Assembly (NCBI RefSeq): GCF_008329645.1
Contig: NZ_CP043474.1
Location: 744,001-808,000, forward strand
From: Mycolicibacterium grossiae
GTDB taxonomy: Bacteria > Actinomycetota > Actinomycetes > Mycobacteriales > Mycobacteriaceae
Direction of reading: 5' to 3'
Length of the DNA: 64,000 nt
Within the stretch, counting starts at the first letter, position 1. Each line of letters opens with the position of its first letter. Shown here piece by piece: positions 9,130 through 17,274 of the stretch. The notes under the pieces were generated by a model. The model searched no databases and was not told the origin of the DNA. It saw only the letters and a list, made by a program, of their open reading frames with translations. The translations under genes and the position numbers were made by a program.

Positions 9130-10458
9130 TCAGTTCGCGATCCAGTTGCCGTGGAAGCCGTAGGGCACGCGCTGCGGCAGCAGGATTCGCGCGATGGGCT
9201 CGCCGCCGAAGTCCGAGGCGTCCAGGATCACCAGGTCGCTGCCGTTGCGGGCCGGGTCGTAGACGTAGCCGAGGTAGTAGCCCTCGGTCTCGGATCCCGA
9301 GGTTCCCGACGGGACGAAGACCGCCTCGCCGGGGCCACCGTCGCCGAGGTCGTGGGTGACCGCACTGCCGCTTTCGAGGTCGTGACGCACCCAGCCGCGC
9401 TTGCCCACCGACACCGCGTAGCGGGCGGCGAGGCCCGCCAGCCGGTCGTCGATGCGAGGGAACTCGATGCCCCGGTCGTCGAGCTGGTGTTCGGTGACGC
9501 GGCCGCTCGCGAGGTCGATGGTCCACGTCCACAGCACGCCCTCGGTGTCGAAACCGCCGCTGTCGCGCCAGAGTTCGGGATAGCGGACGGCCTGCAGGAC
9601 GATGCCCCTGCCGTCCGCGGTGTCGTGGGCGTTGGCGACGTGGAAGACGTAGCAGGGGTCGATCTCGAACCAGCGCACCTCGCCGAACGGATCGTCGCGG
9701 CGCAGCACGCCGAGCCGGGCGCCGTAGTCGTCGCTCCACCGAAAGGGCATGTCGCCGCTGGCCGCCGCGTCGGCGTCGAACACGACTGGCAGGTCCATGA
9801 ACACGACGTGGGACGCCGTCATGGCGAAGTCGTGCATCATCGTCAACGCCCCGACCTCGAGGGGCCGGTCGATCACGAGTTCGCCGGAGGCGTCCGCGCG
9901 GTGGTAGGTGACGTGCGGCTCGAAGAGATTGCCGTAGCCGAAGAAGTGCAGTTCGCCCGTCGTGGGGCAGATCTTCGGGTGCGCGGTCATCGAGTCGACC
10001 AGCTTGCCGCCGAAGTCGTAGGCGCCGACCGTCTCCAGGTCGTTGGTCACCTGGTACGGCAGCGACGACTCAACCAGCGCGAGGGTCTTGCCCGCGTGGT
10101 TGACGACGTGCGTATTCGCCACCGCCGCACGAAGATTGCGGGTGCCGTCGGCATTGTAGAGCGGGAAGGGGTCGACGAAGCTGTCGGTGCGCACCCAGCG
10201 GTTGCGGTACCACTTCGCCGCGCCGCCCTCGATGCGGACCCCGTGGATCATGCCGTCGCCGGTGAACCAGTGCCCGGTGGCCTCGCGCGGGTTGGGGCCG
10301 TTGCGCAGATACCAGCCGTCGAGGTCCGGCGGGATCGCGCCGACGACGGCGAGGTCGTACTCGGTCAGTTCGTCGGGCACGGGCGCGTAGTTCCCGACGG
10401 CGAAGATCTGCCCATCGTTGGGCAGGCCGGCGTCGGTGCGGTCCTGGGTCTCGGTCAC
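9130..10458 (-). CDS. Carotenoid cleavage oxygenase (RPE65/CCD family)
   Basis: A 442-residue non-haem iron dioxygenase that would cleave carotenoids or related stilbene-type substrates to carbonyl products. The four iron-binding His are visible in context: AHPK (near residue 165), MMHDFA (near 216), FHVANAHD (near 280) and the C-terminal GFHGNW. RNGPNP near residue 60 is the usual family entry motif. GTG 10458 is chosen over GTG 10494 because GGAGGAG lies 6 bases upstream of it. It stands alone on the minus strand, divergent from an NCS1 permease gene. The substrate cannot be inferred. Confidence 0.9.
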   Translation of the reverse strand: MTETQDRTDAGLPNDGQIFAVGNYAPVPDELTEYDLAVVGAIPPDLDGWYLRNGPNPREATGHWFTGDGMIHGVRIEGGAAKWYRNRWVRTDSFVDPFPLYNADGTRNLRAAVANTHVVNHAGKTLALVESSLPYQVTNDLETVGAYDFGGKLVDSMTAHPKICPTTGELHFFGYGNLFEPHVTYHRADASGELVIDRPLEVGALTMMHDFAMTASHVVFMDLPVVFDADAAASGDMPFRWSDDYGARLGVLRRDDPFGEVRWFEIDPCYVFHVANAHDTADGRGIVLQAVRYPELWRDSGGFDTEGVLWTWTIDLASGRVTEHQLDDRGIEFPRIDDRLAGLAARYAVSVGKRGWVRHDLESGSAVTHDLGDGGPGEAVFVPSGTSGSETEGYYLGYVYDPARNGSDLVILDASDFGGEPIARILLPQRVPYGFHGNWIAN

Positions 10459-10495
10459 GGCGGTCTCCTCCGGTTGGTTCCAGCCTGCCACCACA

Positions 10496-10520
10496 CTGAC
10501 ATTCCATTACTGACATGTCA
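10496..10520. promoter_or_regulatory. TGACA-type operator region upstream of carotenoid oxygenase
   Basis: This divergent 179-base region holds a perfect 10-base palindrome TGACATGTCA (10511-10520) and a second CTGACAT copy 14 bases away (10496-10502). The arrangement suggests a dimeric regulator site. The same TGTCA/TGACA half-sites occur in the inverted repeat in front of the PadR gene at 12249, which makes that regulator a candidate. This is inference from sequence only. Confidence 0.4.
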
Positions 10521-10637
10521 ATGATGACTTGTCCGCGTTCTCCGGCCGTCGAGCGCCACGGACTGCTGACGCCAGCGCAATGGCGCCGAAACACGACGTG
10601 ACTACCGTCCCCTCATCGCTTCAGGAGGGGAATGCAC

Positions 10638-12191
10638 ATGACCGACACCCGAGACCTGCCGCCCGGCGCCGTCGTCGGCGCGGCCGACGTCGTCGAAGCC
10701 TCCGGCCACCCGGTCGGCGGCGGGGTGATCAAGGAGCACTACGACCCCGCGCTCACCAACGAGGATCTCGCGCCGCTGGGCAGGCAGACCTGGTCGTCGT
10801 ACAACATCTTCGCGTTCTGGATGTCCGACGTGCACAGCGTCGGCGGCTACGTCACCGCGGGCAGCCTGTTCGCCCTCGGGCTCGCGAGCTGGCAGGTGCT
10901 CATCGCCCTGCTCGTCGGCATCGTCATCGTCAACCTGCTGTGCAACCTGGTGGCCCGGCCCAGCCAGGTCGCCGGCGTCCCCTACCCCGTCGTCTGCCGC
11001 AGCTCGTTCGGCGTGCTGGGCGCCAACATCCCGGCCATCATCCGCGGGCTGATCGCGGTGGCCTGGTACGGCATCCAGACCTACCTCGCGTCGGCGGCGC
11101 TGGACGTGGTGCTGCTAAAGCTCTTTCCGGGCCTCGCGCCGTACGCCGACGTCGACCAGTACGGCTTCACCGGTTTGTCTCTCCTCGGCTGGTGCAGCTT
11201 CATGCTGCTGTGGGTGCTGCAGGCGTGCGTGTTCTGGCGCGGCATGGAGTCGATCCGCAAGTTCATCGACTTCTGCGGCCCGGCCGTCTACGTCGTCATG
11301 TTCATCCTGTGCGGCTATCTGCTGTGGAAGTCGGGCTGGCACGTGAGCCTGAGCCTCGGCGGGGAGAAGCAGGGCAACACGCTCGTCGTCATGCTCGGCG
11401 CCATCGCACTGGTGGTGTCCTACTTCTCCGGCCCCATGCTGAACTTCGGCGACTTCGCCCGCTACGGCAAGAGCTTCGACGCGGTGAAGAAGGGCAACTT
11501 CCTGGGCTTGCCGGTGAACTTCCTGGTCTTCTCGCTCCTGGTAGTCGTGACCGCGGCGGCCACCGTCCCGGTGTTCGGCGAACTGCTGACCGACCCCGTC
11601 GAGACCGTTGCCCGCATCGACAGCACCACCGCGATCGTGTTGGGCGCGTTGACGTTCACCATCGCCACCATCGGCATCAACATCGTCGCGAACTTCATCA
11701 GCCCGGCCTTCGACTTCTCGAACGTCAGCCCGCAGCGGATCAGTTGGCGCATGGGCGGCATGATCGCCGCGGTCGGCTCCATCCTGCTGACGCCGTGGAA
11801 CCTGTACGGCAACCCCGAGGTCATCCACTACACGCTGGAGACGCTCGGCGCGTTCATCGGTCCGCTGTTCGGCGTCCTCATCGCCGACTTCTATCTGGTG
11901 CGCAAGCAGAAGATCGTCGTCGACGACCTGTTCACCATGTCGAAGACGGCCAACTACTGGTACAGCAAGGGCTACAACCCGGCCGCGGTGGTCGCCACGC
12001 TCGTCGGCGCCGTGCTCGCCGTCATCCCGGTCCTGCTGGGCGGCTACGTCGCGGGCATGACGACCGCGGCGCAGTACAGCTGGTTCATCGGCTGCGGCGT
12101 GGCGTTCGGGCTGTTCTACCTGCTCGCGACCCGAGGACCGTGGCGCATGACGGCACTGCGCCTGGCCGAGGGGGCCACCCTCGCGTCCTGA
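10638..12191 (+). CDS. NCS1-family nucleobase/hydantoin:cation symporter
   Basis: A 517-residue, 12-helix permease of the purine/cytosine (NCS1) family. Typical segments are WSSYNIFAFWMSDVHSVGGY at helix 1, the RPSQVAGVPYPVVCRSSFGV loop, AWYGIQTYL, and a PGLA-type mid-protein loop. ATG 10638 is preferred over ATG 10632: AGGAGG at 10623-10628 is 9 bases from the former and 3 from the latter. Substrates of the family include cytosine, allantoin, hydantoins, uracil and thiamine; none can be chosen here because no purine or hydantoin catabolic gene is adjacent. A PadR regulator gene follows in the same direction. Confidence 0.9.
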   Translation: MTDTRDLPPGAVVGAADVVEASGHPVGGGVIKEHYDPALTNEDLAPLGRQTWSSYNIFAFWMSDVHSVGGYVTAGSLFALGLASWQVLIALLVGIVIVNLLCNLVARPSQVAGVPYPVVCRSSFGVLGANIPAIIRGLIAVAWYGIQTYLASAALDVVLLKLFPGLAPYADVDQYGFTGLSLLGWCSFMLLWVLQACVFWRGMESIRKFIDFCGPAVYVVMFILCGYLLWKSGWHVSLSLGGEKQGNTLVVMLGAIALVVSYFSGPMLNFGDFARYGKSFDAVKKGNFLGLPVNFLVFSLLVVVTAAATVPVFGELLTDPVETVARIDSTTAIVLGALTFTIATIGINIVANFISPAFDFSNVSPQRISWRMGGMIAAVGSILLTPWNLYGNPEVIHYTLETLGAFIGPLFGVLIADFYLVRKQKIVVDDLFTMSKTANYWYSKGYNPAAVVATLVGAVLAVIPVLLGGYVAGMTTAAQYSWFIGCGVAFGLFYLLATRGPWRMTALRLAEGATLAS

Positions 12192-12201
12192 CCGACACGA
12201 C

Positions 12202-12242
12202 GGCGCGGACCTGTCAGAAGTGACAGGTCCGCGCCGTACCAT
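12202..12242 (+). promoter_or_regulatory. 15-base perfect inverted repeat plus -10 of PadR gene
   Basis: Arms 12202-12216 and 12221-12235 are perfectly complementary over 15 bases with a GAAG loop, and the centre reads TGTCAgaagTGACA. TACCAT (12237-12242) then forms a -10 six bases before GTG 12249. The repeat therefore covers the -35 region and probably serves as the operator of the downstream PadR gene. As RNA it could also form a very stable hairpin that ends the NCS1 transcript, although no T-tract follows. Confidence 0.6.
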
Positions 12243-12248
12243 CAAGCG

Positions 12249-12788
12249 GTGAGTTTGCGATACGCCGCCCTGGGCCTGCTCGCCCAACACCCCGGCAGTG
12301 GCTACGACCTGCTGAAGCGCTTCGAGGCGTCGATGGCCAACGTGTGGCCGGCCACCCAGAGCCAGCTGTACGGCGAGCTGAACAAGCTCGCCGACGCCGG
12401 TCTGATCGAGGTCACCGACGTCGGACCCCGCGGGCGGAAGGCCTACCGGGTCACCGACGCCGGCCGCGCCGACCTGGTCCGCTGGATCACCCACCCGGCC
12501 GACGACCCGCCGTACCGCAGCGCGCCACTGCTGCGCGTGTTCCTGCTCGACCAGGTGCCGACCGACCAGGCGCGCTCCTACCTCGAACAGCTCGCTGCGC
12601 ACGCCGACGACGAGCTGGCCCGCTACGAGCGCATCCGCGACGAGACGGCCTGGGACGACGGCGCCGACGGGGACTTCTACGGCCGCGCGGCCCTGGAATA
12701 CGGGCTGCGAACTGCGGCGATGGAAGCCGAGTGGGCGCGCTGGGCGGCCCGTCAGGCCGCGGCTCGGCACGAGGTGGGTGCCCGCTGA
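12249..12788 (+). CDS. PadR-family transcriptional regulator
   Basis: A 179-residue PadR regulator. The winged helix-turn-helix occupies residues 1-80 (YAALGLLAQHPGSGYDLLKRFE, TQSQLYGELNKLADAGLIE, GRKAYRVTDAG), followed by a C-terminal vir_C-like helical dimerisation region rich in Ala, Asp and Glu. GTG 12249 lies 6 bases after TACCAT, so translation is probably leaderless. The perfect inverted repeat just upstream is a likely autoregulatory operator. Targets may include the NCS1 permease or the carotenoid oxygenase, whose promoter carries the same half-site; that link is inference. Confidence 0.88.
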   Translation: MSLRYAALGLLAQHPGSGYDLLKRFEASMANVWPATQSQLYGELNKLADAGLIEVTDVGPRGRKAYRVTDAGRADLVRWITHPADDPPYRSAPLLRVFLLDQVPTDQARSYLEQLAAHADDELARYERIRDETAWDDGADGDFYGRAALEYGLRTAAMEAEWARWAARQAAARHEVGAR

Positions 12789-12806
12789 GGAATGTCTCGT
12801 TGCATC

Positions 12807-12858
12807 TCGATAGTTTTCGATATATCGTCAACGTATCGGAAGCACAGACGGTGCTTCC
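12807..12858 (+). promoter_or_regulatory. AT-rich TCGATA repeats and leader hairpin before second PadR gene
   Basis: TCGATA (12807-12812), the palindrome CGATATATCG (12818-12827) and TATCG (12834-12838) form a cluster of related half-sites that is strikingly AT-rich for this genome, as expected for a PadR operator. Immediately downstream, GGAAGCAC (12838-12845) and GTGCTTCC (12851-12858) form a perfect 8-base hairpin with a 5-base loop, 7 bases before the AAAGGA Shine-Dalgarno of ATG 12880. The hairpin may modulate translation or transcript length. Confidence 0.5.
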
Positions 12859-12879
12859 TTCCCGAAAGGACACCCACCC

Positions 12880-13581
12880 ATGAACACCCCCTTCCCCACC
12901 CCCGACGGCCCCTTCGGCCACCGCCCCGGCTTCGGCTTCGGATTCGGACCCCAGGACCGGCGTGCGCTGCACGAGCACCGGCGTCAGGCCCGTCGCGAGT
13001 TCCGCGACCACGTCCGCGAACACCGCGGCGATGCGGGCTTCGGCGGCTTCGGACCCGGCTTCGGCGGACCCGGCTTCGGCCCGGGCTTCGGCGGTCCCGG
13101 CTTCGGCTTCGGACCGGGCGGACGCCGCGGCGGCCCGCGTGGCGGTCGCGGCAAGCGCGGTGACGTCCGCGCCGCGATCCTCGTGCTGCTGACCGAGCGG
13201 CCGATGCACGGCTACGAGATGATCCAGGAGATCGCCCAGCGCAGTCAGCAGCTGTGGAAGCCGAGCCCCGGCTCGGTCTACCCGACGCTGCAGCTCCTCG
13301 TCGACGAGGGCCTGCTGGTCGCCACCGAGGACGGCAGCAAGAAGCTGTTCGAACTCACCGCCGACGGTCGCGCCGCAGCCGAGAAGGTCGAGACCGCCCC
13401 CTGGGACGAGATCACCGAGGGCGCCGACCCCACCGCGATGAACCTGCGCAGCGCCGTCGGCCAGCTGATGGGCGCCGTCGCCCAGTCCGCGCACGCCGCC
13501 GGCCCCGAGCAGCAGCAGCGCATCGTCGAGATCGTGAACACCGCCCGCCGCGAGATCTACCAGATCCTCGGCGAGGACTAA
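12880..13581 (+). CDS. PadR-family regulator with FG-rich low-complexity N-terminus
   Basis: A 233-residue protein. Residues 12-95 are low complexity: many Phe-Gly and Gly-Pro-Gly-Phe repeats interrupted by a charged helical stretch (about residues 27-50), ending in an Arg/Gly-rich basic patch. Residues 96-170 form a standard PadR winged helix (GDVRAAILVLLTERPMHGYE, PGSVYPTLQLLVDEGLL, LFELTADGRAA). A short helical C-terminus follows. A good Shine-Dalgarno AAAGGA precedes ATG 12880. The N-terminal extension is unusual for PadR proteins. The TCGATA repeats upstream are its probable operator. Confidence 0.88.
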   Translation: MNTPFPTPDGPFGHRPGFGFGFGPQDRRALHEHRRQARREFRDHVREHRGDAGFGGFGPGFGGPGFGPGFGGPGFGFGPGGRRGGPRGGRGKRGDVRAAILVLLTERPMHGYEMIQEIAQRSQQLWKPSPGSVYPTLQLLVDEGLLVATEDGSKKLFELTADGRAAAEKVETAPWDEITEGADPTAMNLRSAVGQLMGAVAQSAHAAGPEQQQRIVEIVNTARREIYQILGED

Positions 13582-13588
13582 CCCGCTA

Positions 13589-13641
13589 GCGATTCACGAG
13601 CGGTTTCGTTCGCACAGCGGATGAAATCGCTCGTGAATCGC
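13589..13641. terminator. 19-base inverted repeat between PadR and aldo/keto reductase genes
   Basis: Arms 13589-13607 and 13623-13641 are complementary over 19 bases with a single G-U type mismatch and a 15-base loop. The repeat starts 7 bases after the PadR stop. It probably ends the PadR transcript, although no T-tract follows; its end is 13 bases from the next start, so it could also be a regulator site. Confidence 0.5.
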
Positions 13642-13654
13642 GTAGTACTGGTGC

Positions 13655-14509
13655 ATGACGACTTTCCACATCGGCTCCTACGAGGTGCACCGCGTCGGCT
13701 TCGGTGCCATGCAGCTGCCCGGCCCGGGCGTCTTCGGCCCGCCACGTGACCACGACCAGGCGCTCGCCGTCCTCCGGCGCGCCGTCGAACTCGGCGTCGA
13801 CCACATCGACACCGCGCAGTTCTATGGCCCCGACGTCGCCAACGCGCTGATCCGCGAAGCGCTGCATCCCTACCCGGAGAAGCTGGCGCTGGTCAGCAAG
13901 GTCGGCGCCCGCCGCGACGACGAGGGCAACTGGACCGCCGCCCAGGAACCCGACGACCTGCGCGCCGACATCGAACAGAACCTCACCTCGCTCGGCGTCG
14001 ACCGCCTCGCCGCGGTCAACCTGCGCCTGCACTCCGGTGACCCGAACAGCGTCGGCCCGCTCGACCGCGACCTCTTCGACCGTCAGCTCACCGCGATGAT
14101 CGCCGCGCGCGACGAGGGCTTGATCGGAGGCATCGGGCTCAGCAGCGTCTCGGTCGAGCACCTCGAGTTCGCGCTCGAGCGCACCGAGATCGTCACCGTG
14201 CAGAACGCCTACAACCTCGTCGACAAGAGTTCGCAGCCGGTGCTCGATCTGTGCACCGCCAAGGGCATCTCGTTCGTGCCGTTCTTCCCGCTCGGCTCGG
14301 GCTTCAACGCCGACAACCCGGTCCTCGGCAATGCGGCGGTGAAGAAGGCCGCCGCCGACCTGGGTCGCACGCCGGCACAGATCGCGCTCGCCTGGACGCT
14401 GTCGGTCGCCCCCAACGTGCTGCTGATCCCGGGCACGTCGTCGGTCGCGCACCTCGAGGAGAACCTCGCCGTCGCCGACATCGAACTGCCGGCGGACTTC
14501 ACCCCCTGA
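13655..14509 (+). CDS. Aldo/keto reductase
   Basis: A 284-residue NADPH-dependent aldo/keto reductase. The catalytic tetrad is visible: Asp52 and Tyr57 in DHIDTAQFYG, Lys82 in LVSKVGA, and His in NLRLHSG near residue 125. The C-terminal cofactor region reads LIPGTSSVAHLEENL. The length is about 40 residues below typical 320-residue AKRs but normal for the compact bacterial class. It is monocistronic, flanked by hairpins on both sides, and converges with glpK. The physiological substrate cannot be inferred. Confidence 0.9.
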   Translation: MTTFHIGSYEVHRVGFGAMQLPGPGVFGPPRDHDQALAVLRRAVELGVDHIDTAQFYGPDVANALIREALHPYPEKLALVSKVGARRDDEGNWTAAQEPDDLRADIEQNLTSLGVDRLAAVNLRLHSGDPNSVGPLDRDLFDRQLTAMIAARDEGLIGGIGLSSVSVEHLEFALERTEIVTVQNAYNLVDKSSQPVLDLCTAKGISFVPFFPLGSGFNADNPVLGNAAVKKAAADLGRTPAQIALAWTLSVAPNVLLIPGTSSVAHLEENLAVADIELPADFTP

Positions 14510-14516
14510 CTCGGGC

Positions 14517-14565
14517 GATTTCGGCGCGCTTGCGTTCGCTCAGCGAGCGAACGCGCGCCGAAATC
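14517..14565. repeat. Intergenic hairpin with GATTTCGGCGCGC arms, copy 1
   Basis: Outer arms GATTTCGGCGCGC (14517-14529) and GCGCGCCGAAATC (14553-14565) pair perfectly over 13 bases. An inner GTTCGCT/AGCGAAC stem (14534-14540 with 14546-14552) extends the structure. It lies between convergent genes and its end overlaps the glpK stop. The identical 13-base arms recur at 43708-43756. A bidirectional terminator or a dispersed REP-like element fits. Confidence 0.7.
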
Positions 14566-16090
14566 ACTCGACGTCGACCCAGTCGAGGGTTCGGTCCACG
14601 GCCTTGCGCCACCCGGCGTACCCGGCGGCGCGCTGATCGTCGTTCCACGACGGGGTCCAGCGCCGGTCCTCCTGCCAGTTGGCGCGCAGGTCGTCGGGGC
14701 CGGACCAGAAGCCGGTCGCGAGCCCGGCCGCGTAGGCCGCCCCCAGCGCCGTGGTCTCGGCGACGACGGGCTTGACCACGTCGACGCCCAGCACGTCGGA
14801 CTGGATCTGCATGCACAGGTCGTTGGCGGTGATGCCGCCGTCGACCTTGAGCACCTCGAGGTGCACACCCGAGTCGGCCTCCATGGCGTCGACGACGTCG
14901 CGGCTCTGATAGCAGATCGCCTCGAGCGTCGCGCGGGCCACGTGGGCGTTGGTGTTGTACCGCGACAGGCCGACGATCGCGCCGCGGGCGTCCGAACGCC
15001 AGTACGGCGCGAACAGTCCGGAGAACGCGGGCACGAAGTAGACGCCGCCGTTGTCGGCGACCTGCCGGGCCAGTGACTCGCTCTGCGACGCACCGCTGAT
15101 GATGCCCAGCTGATCGCGCAGCCACTGCACCGCCGACCCTGTGACGGCGATCGAACCCTCCAGTGCGTACACGGGTTTCGCGTCGCCGAACTGGTAGCAC
15201 ACCGTGGTCAGCAGCCCGTTGGACGACCGCACGATCTTCTCGCCCGTGTTCAGCAGCAGGAAGTTGCCGGTGCCGTAGGTGTTCTTCGCCTCGCCGGCGT
15301 CCAGGCACACCTGCCCGACCATCGCGGCCTGCTGATCGCCGAGGATGCCGTTGAGCGGGATCTCCCCGCCGACCGGCCCGTCGGCCAGCGTGGTGCCGTA
15401 GGGCTCGGGGCACGACGAGGGCTTGATCTCCGGCAGCATCGCCCGCGGAATCCCGAAGAACGACAACAGCTCGTCGTCCCAGTCGAGGGTCTCCAAGTTC
15501 ATGAGCATGGTGCGGCTGGCGTTGGTGACGTCGGTGACGTGGACGCCGCCGCGCGGCCCGCCGGTGAGGTTCCACAGCACCCAGGTGTCGGCGGTGCCGA
15601 AGACCGCGTCACCCTTCTCGGCCGCCTCGCGCACCCCGTCGACGTTGTCGAGGATCCACTGCACCTTGCCCGCGGAGAAGTAGGTGGCGGGCGGCAGCCC
15701 GGCCTTGGCGCGGATGACGTCACCGCGGCCGTCGCGGTCCAGCGCCGAGGCGATGCGGTCGGTGCGGGTGTCCTGCCAGACGATCGCGTTGTAGTACGGC
15801 CGGCCGGTGCGCTTGTTCCACACCAGCGCCGTCTCGCGCTGGTTGGTGATGCCGAGCGACACCAGGTCCTCGGCGGCCAGATTCGTGCGGTTGAGCGCGG
15901 TCTGGATGACCGACGCCGTGCGCTCCCAGATCTCGACGGGGTTGTGCTCCACCCAGCCCGCCTGCGGCAGGATCTGCTCGTGCTCGAGTTGGTGACGGCC
16001 CACCTCGGCGCCATCGTGGTCGAAGATCATGCACCGCGTACTCGTGGTGCCCTGATCGATGGCTGCGACGAACTCTTGGGATCCGGCCAC
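14564..16090 (-). CDS. glpK: Glycerol kinase
   Basis: A 508-residue FGGY-family kinase that phosphorylates glycerol to sn-glycerol 3-phosphate. The N-terminal phosphate-binding loop is [15 protein letters not shown], followed by [16 protein letters not shown] and QDTRT, all characteristic of GlpK. The FGGY-type signature region lies around [22 protein letters not shown] 16090 starts just before the conserved N-terminus; the ATGs upstream are out of frame. It is monocistronic, with no glpF or glpD nearby, and corresponds to Rv3696c by recalled synteny. Confidence 0.96.
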   Translation of the reverse strand: MAGSQEFVAAIDQGTTSTRCMIFDHDGAEVGRHQLEHEQILPQAGWVEHNPVEIWERTASVIQTALNRTNLAAEDLVSLGITNQRETALVWNKRTGRPYYNAIVWQDTRTDRIASALDRDGRGDVIRAKAGLPPATYFSAGKVQWILDNVDGVREAAEKGDAVFGTADTWVLWNLTGGPRGGVHVTDVTNASRTMLMNLETLDWDDELLSFFGIPRAMLPEIKPSSCPEPYGTTLADGPVGGEIPLNGILGDQQAAMVGQVCLDAGEAKNTYGTGNFLLLNTGEKIVRSSNGLLTTVCYQFGDAKPVYALEGSIAVTGSAVQWLRDQLGIISGASQSESLARQVADNGGVYFVPAFSGLFAPYWRSDARGAIVGLSRYNTNAHVARATLEAICYQSRDVVDAMEADSGVHLEVLKVDGGITANDLCMQIQSDVLGVDVVKPVVAETTALGAAYAAGLATGFWSGPDDLRANWQEDRRWTPSWNDDQRAAGYAGWRKAVDRTLDWVDVE

Positions 16091-16147
16091 CGACCCATCA
16101 TGCCGAACGCCGCGTCGGCGCACGGCGGCAACGCTAGAGTCCTCGTG

Positions 16148-16510
16148 GTGCCGGTCATCAACGCCCTCACGACGTGCGCCGTCGCCGCCCTCGCCGCCGC
16201 CGCGCTGTCGGGTGCGGTGGCCCACGCCGACCCCGACGTGCCCGCGGTCGATCCGAAGGCGCAGTGCGAGTCGCCGGAGGTCGGCGGGCTGTTCCTCGCC
16301 GAGCCGTCGCCGGACGCGGTGACGCGCTCGGTCTGCCAGTACATCGTCGACAGCTACTTCTACTACGACACCTACGACGACGGCGCCTACACCGGCACGC
16401 TGGTCTACCGCGACGGCGCGAAGGTGCCGACGGAACGGCCCGTGATCCCCGGGTTGCTCAACCTGCCCACGGGCCGGGGACCTCTGCTGCTGATCGGCCC
16501 GCCTTCCTGA
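16148..16510 (+). CDS. Small secreted protein of unknown function
   Basis: A 120-residue protein with a Sec signal peptide: a hydrophobic core in residues 5-22 and a probable cleavage site after AHA near residue 24. The mature part is acidic, contains two Cys (QCES and VCQY) that could form a disulfide, and has an aromatic stretch [18 protein letters not shown] 16148 is 7 bases downstream of TAGAGT (16135-16140), which supports it over ATG 16100. No family was recognised. It diverges from glpK. Confidence 0.72.
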   Translation: MPVINALTTCAVAALAAAALSGAVAHADPDVPAVDPKAQCESPEVGGLFLAEPSPDAVTRSVCQYIVDSYFYYDTYDDGAYTGTLVYRDGAKVPTERPVIPGLLNLPTGRGPLLLIGPPS

Positions 16511-16647
16511 CGCGCGTGGACATCGACCGCATGCCCCGCGGCGGCCCACGCGCGTCGTGCCTGGACCGCCTGTTGCAGACCGACCGACTGTAGTACCTCG
16601 ACCGGGACGCATCCGGTGACCCCGGCCTGCTGGCCCGCAAGCGCAGC

Positions 16648-17265
16648 GTGGTGCGGGCGCTGGAGAGGACCGGCGAGTTCTTCGGCCATCACGAGCGGTT
16701 CGCCGCGATCGCGTTGCGCGAGGTCGCCGACGTGCCGGATCCCCGCATCCTGGAACTCGGTTCGGGCCACCGCGGCCTGTCGGCGAAGCTGCTCGAGATG
16801 CACCCCACCGCGCACGTCACGGTGACCGACGTGGAGCCCGCATCGGTCGACGCGATCGCCGCGGGGGACCTCGGCCGCGATCCCCGTGCCACGGTCCGGG
16901 TCATGGACGCCACGGCCATCGACGCGCCCGACGACCACTACGACCTGGCGGTGTTCGCGCTGTCGTTCCACCACCTGCCGCCCGCGGCGGCGTCGCGGGT
17001 GTTCGCCGAGGGCACCCGGGTGGCGACGACGCTGCTCGTCATCGACCTGCCCCGCCCGCCGGCTCCGCTGCACCTCGTCCGGCTCGCGACCATGCTGCCG
17101 TTCGCGCCGTTCGTCCCGTTCGTGCACGACGGGATGATCAGTTCGCTGCGCTGCTACAGCGGCTCGGCGCTACGGGCGCTGGCGGCACACGCCGATCCGG
17201 CGATCCGGGTCGATTCACGCAACGGGTTGACGACTCCGCAGGTCGTGCTGGCCACCCGCCACTAG
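16648..17265 (+). CDS. Class I SAM-dependent methyltransferase, possibly 5'-truncated by an in-frame stop
   Basis: The 205-residue frame contains a methyltransferase core: motif [16 protein letters not shown] near residues 32-46, an acidic residue closing the second strand (VTVTDVEP), and motif IV-like [14 protein letters not shown]. The substrate is unknown. No Shine-Dalgarno or -10 is evident at GTG 16648. The same frame upstream, from ATG 16531, has strongly coding third-position GC and reads into this gene except for a TAG at 16591-16593. The gene may therefore have lost about 39 N-terminal residues, or start downstream. The GCS2-type ligase gene follows after 9 bases. Confidence 0.75.
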   Translation: MVRALERTGEFFGHHERFAAIALREVADVPDPRILELGSGHRGLSAKLLEMHPTAHVTVTDVEPASVDAIAAGDLGRDPRATVRVMDATAIDAPDDHYDLAVFALSFHHLPPAAASRVFAEGTRVATTLLVIDLPRPPAPLHLVRLATMLPFAPFVPFVHDGMISSLRCYSGSALRALAAHADPAIRVDSRNGLTTPQVVLATRH

Positions 17266-17274
17266 GCTCGCGTC

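Noticed and set aside
8356..10524. Very long open frame (722 codons) on the plus strand opposite the antiporter and carotenoid oxygenase genes
   Set aside because: It is antisense to two well-supported genes, has an Arg/Val/Gly composition typical of frame shadows in GC-rich DNA, and shows no domain or start signal.
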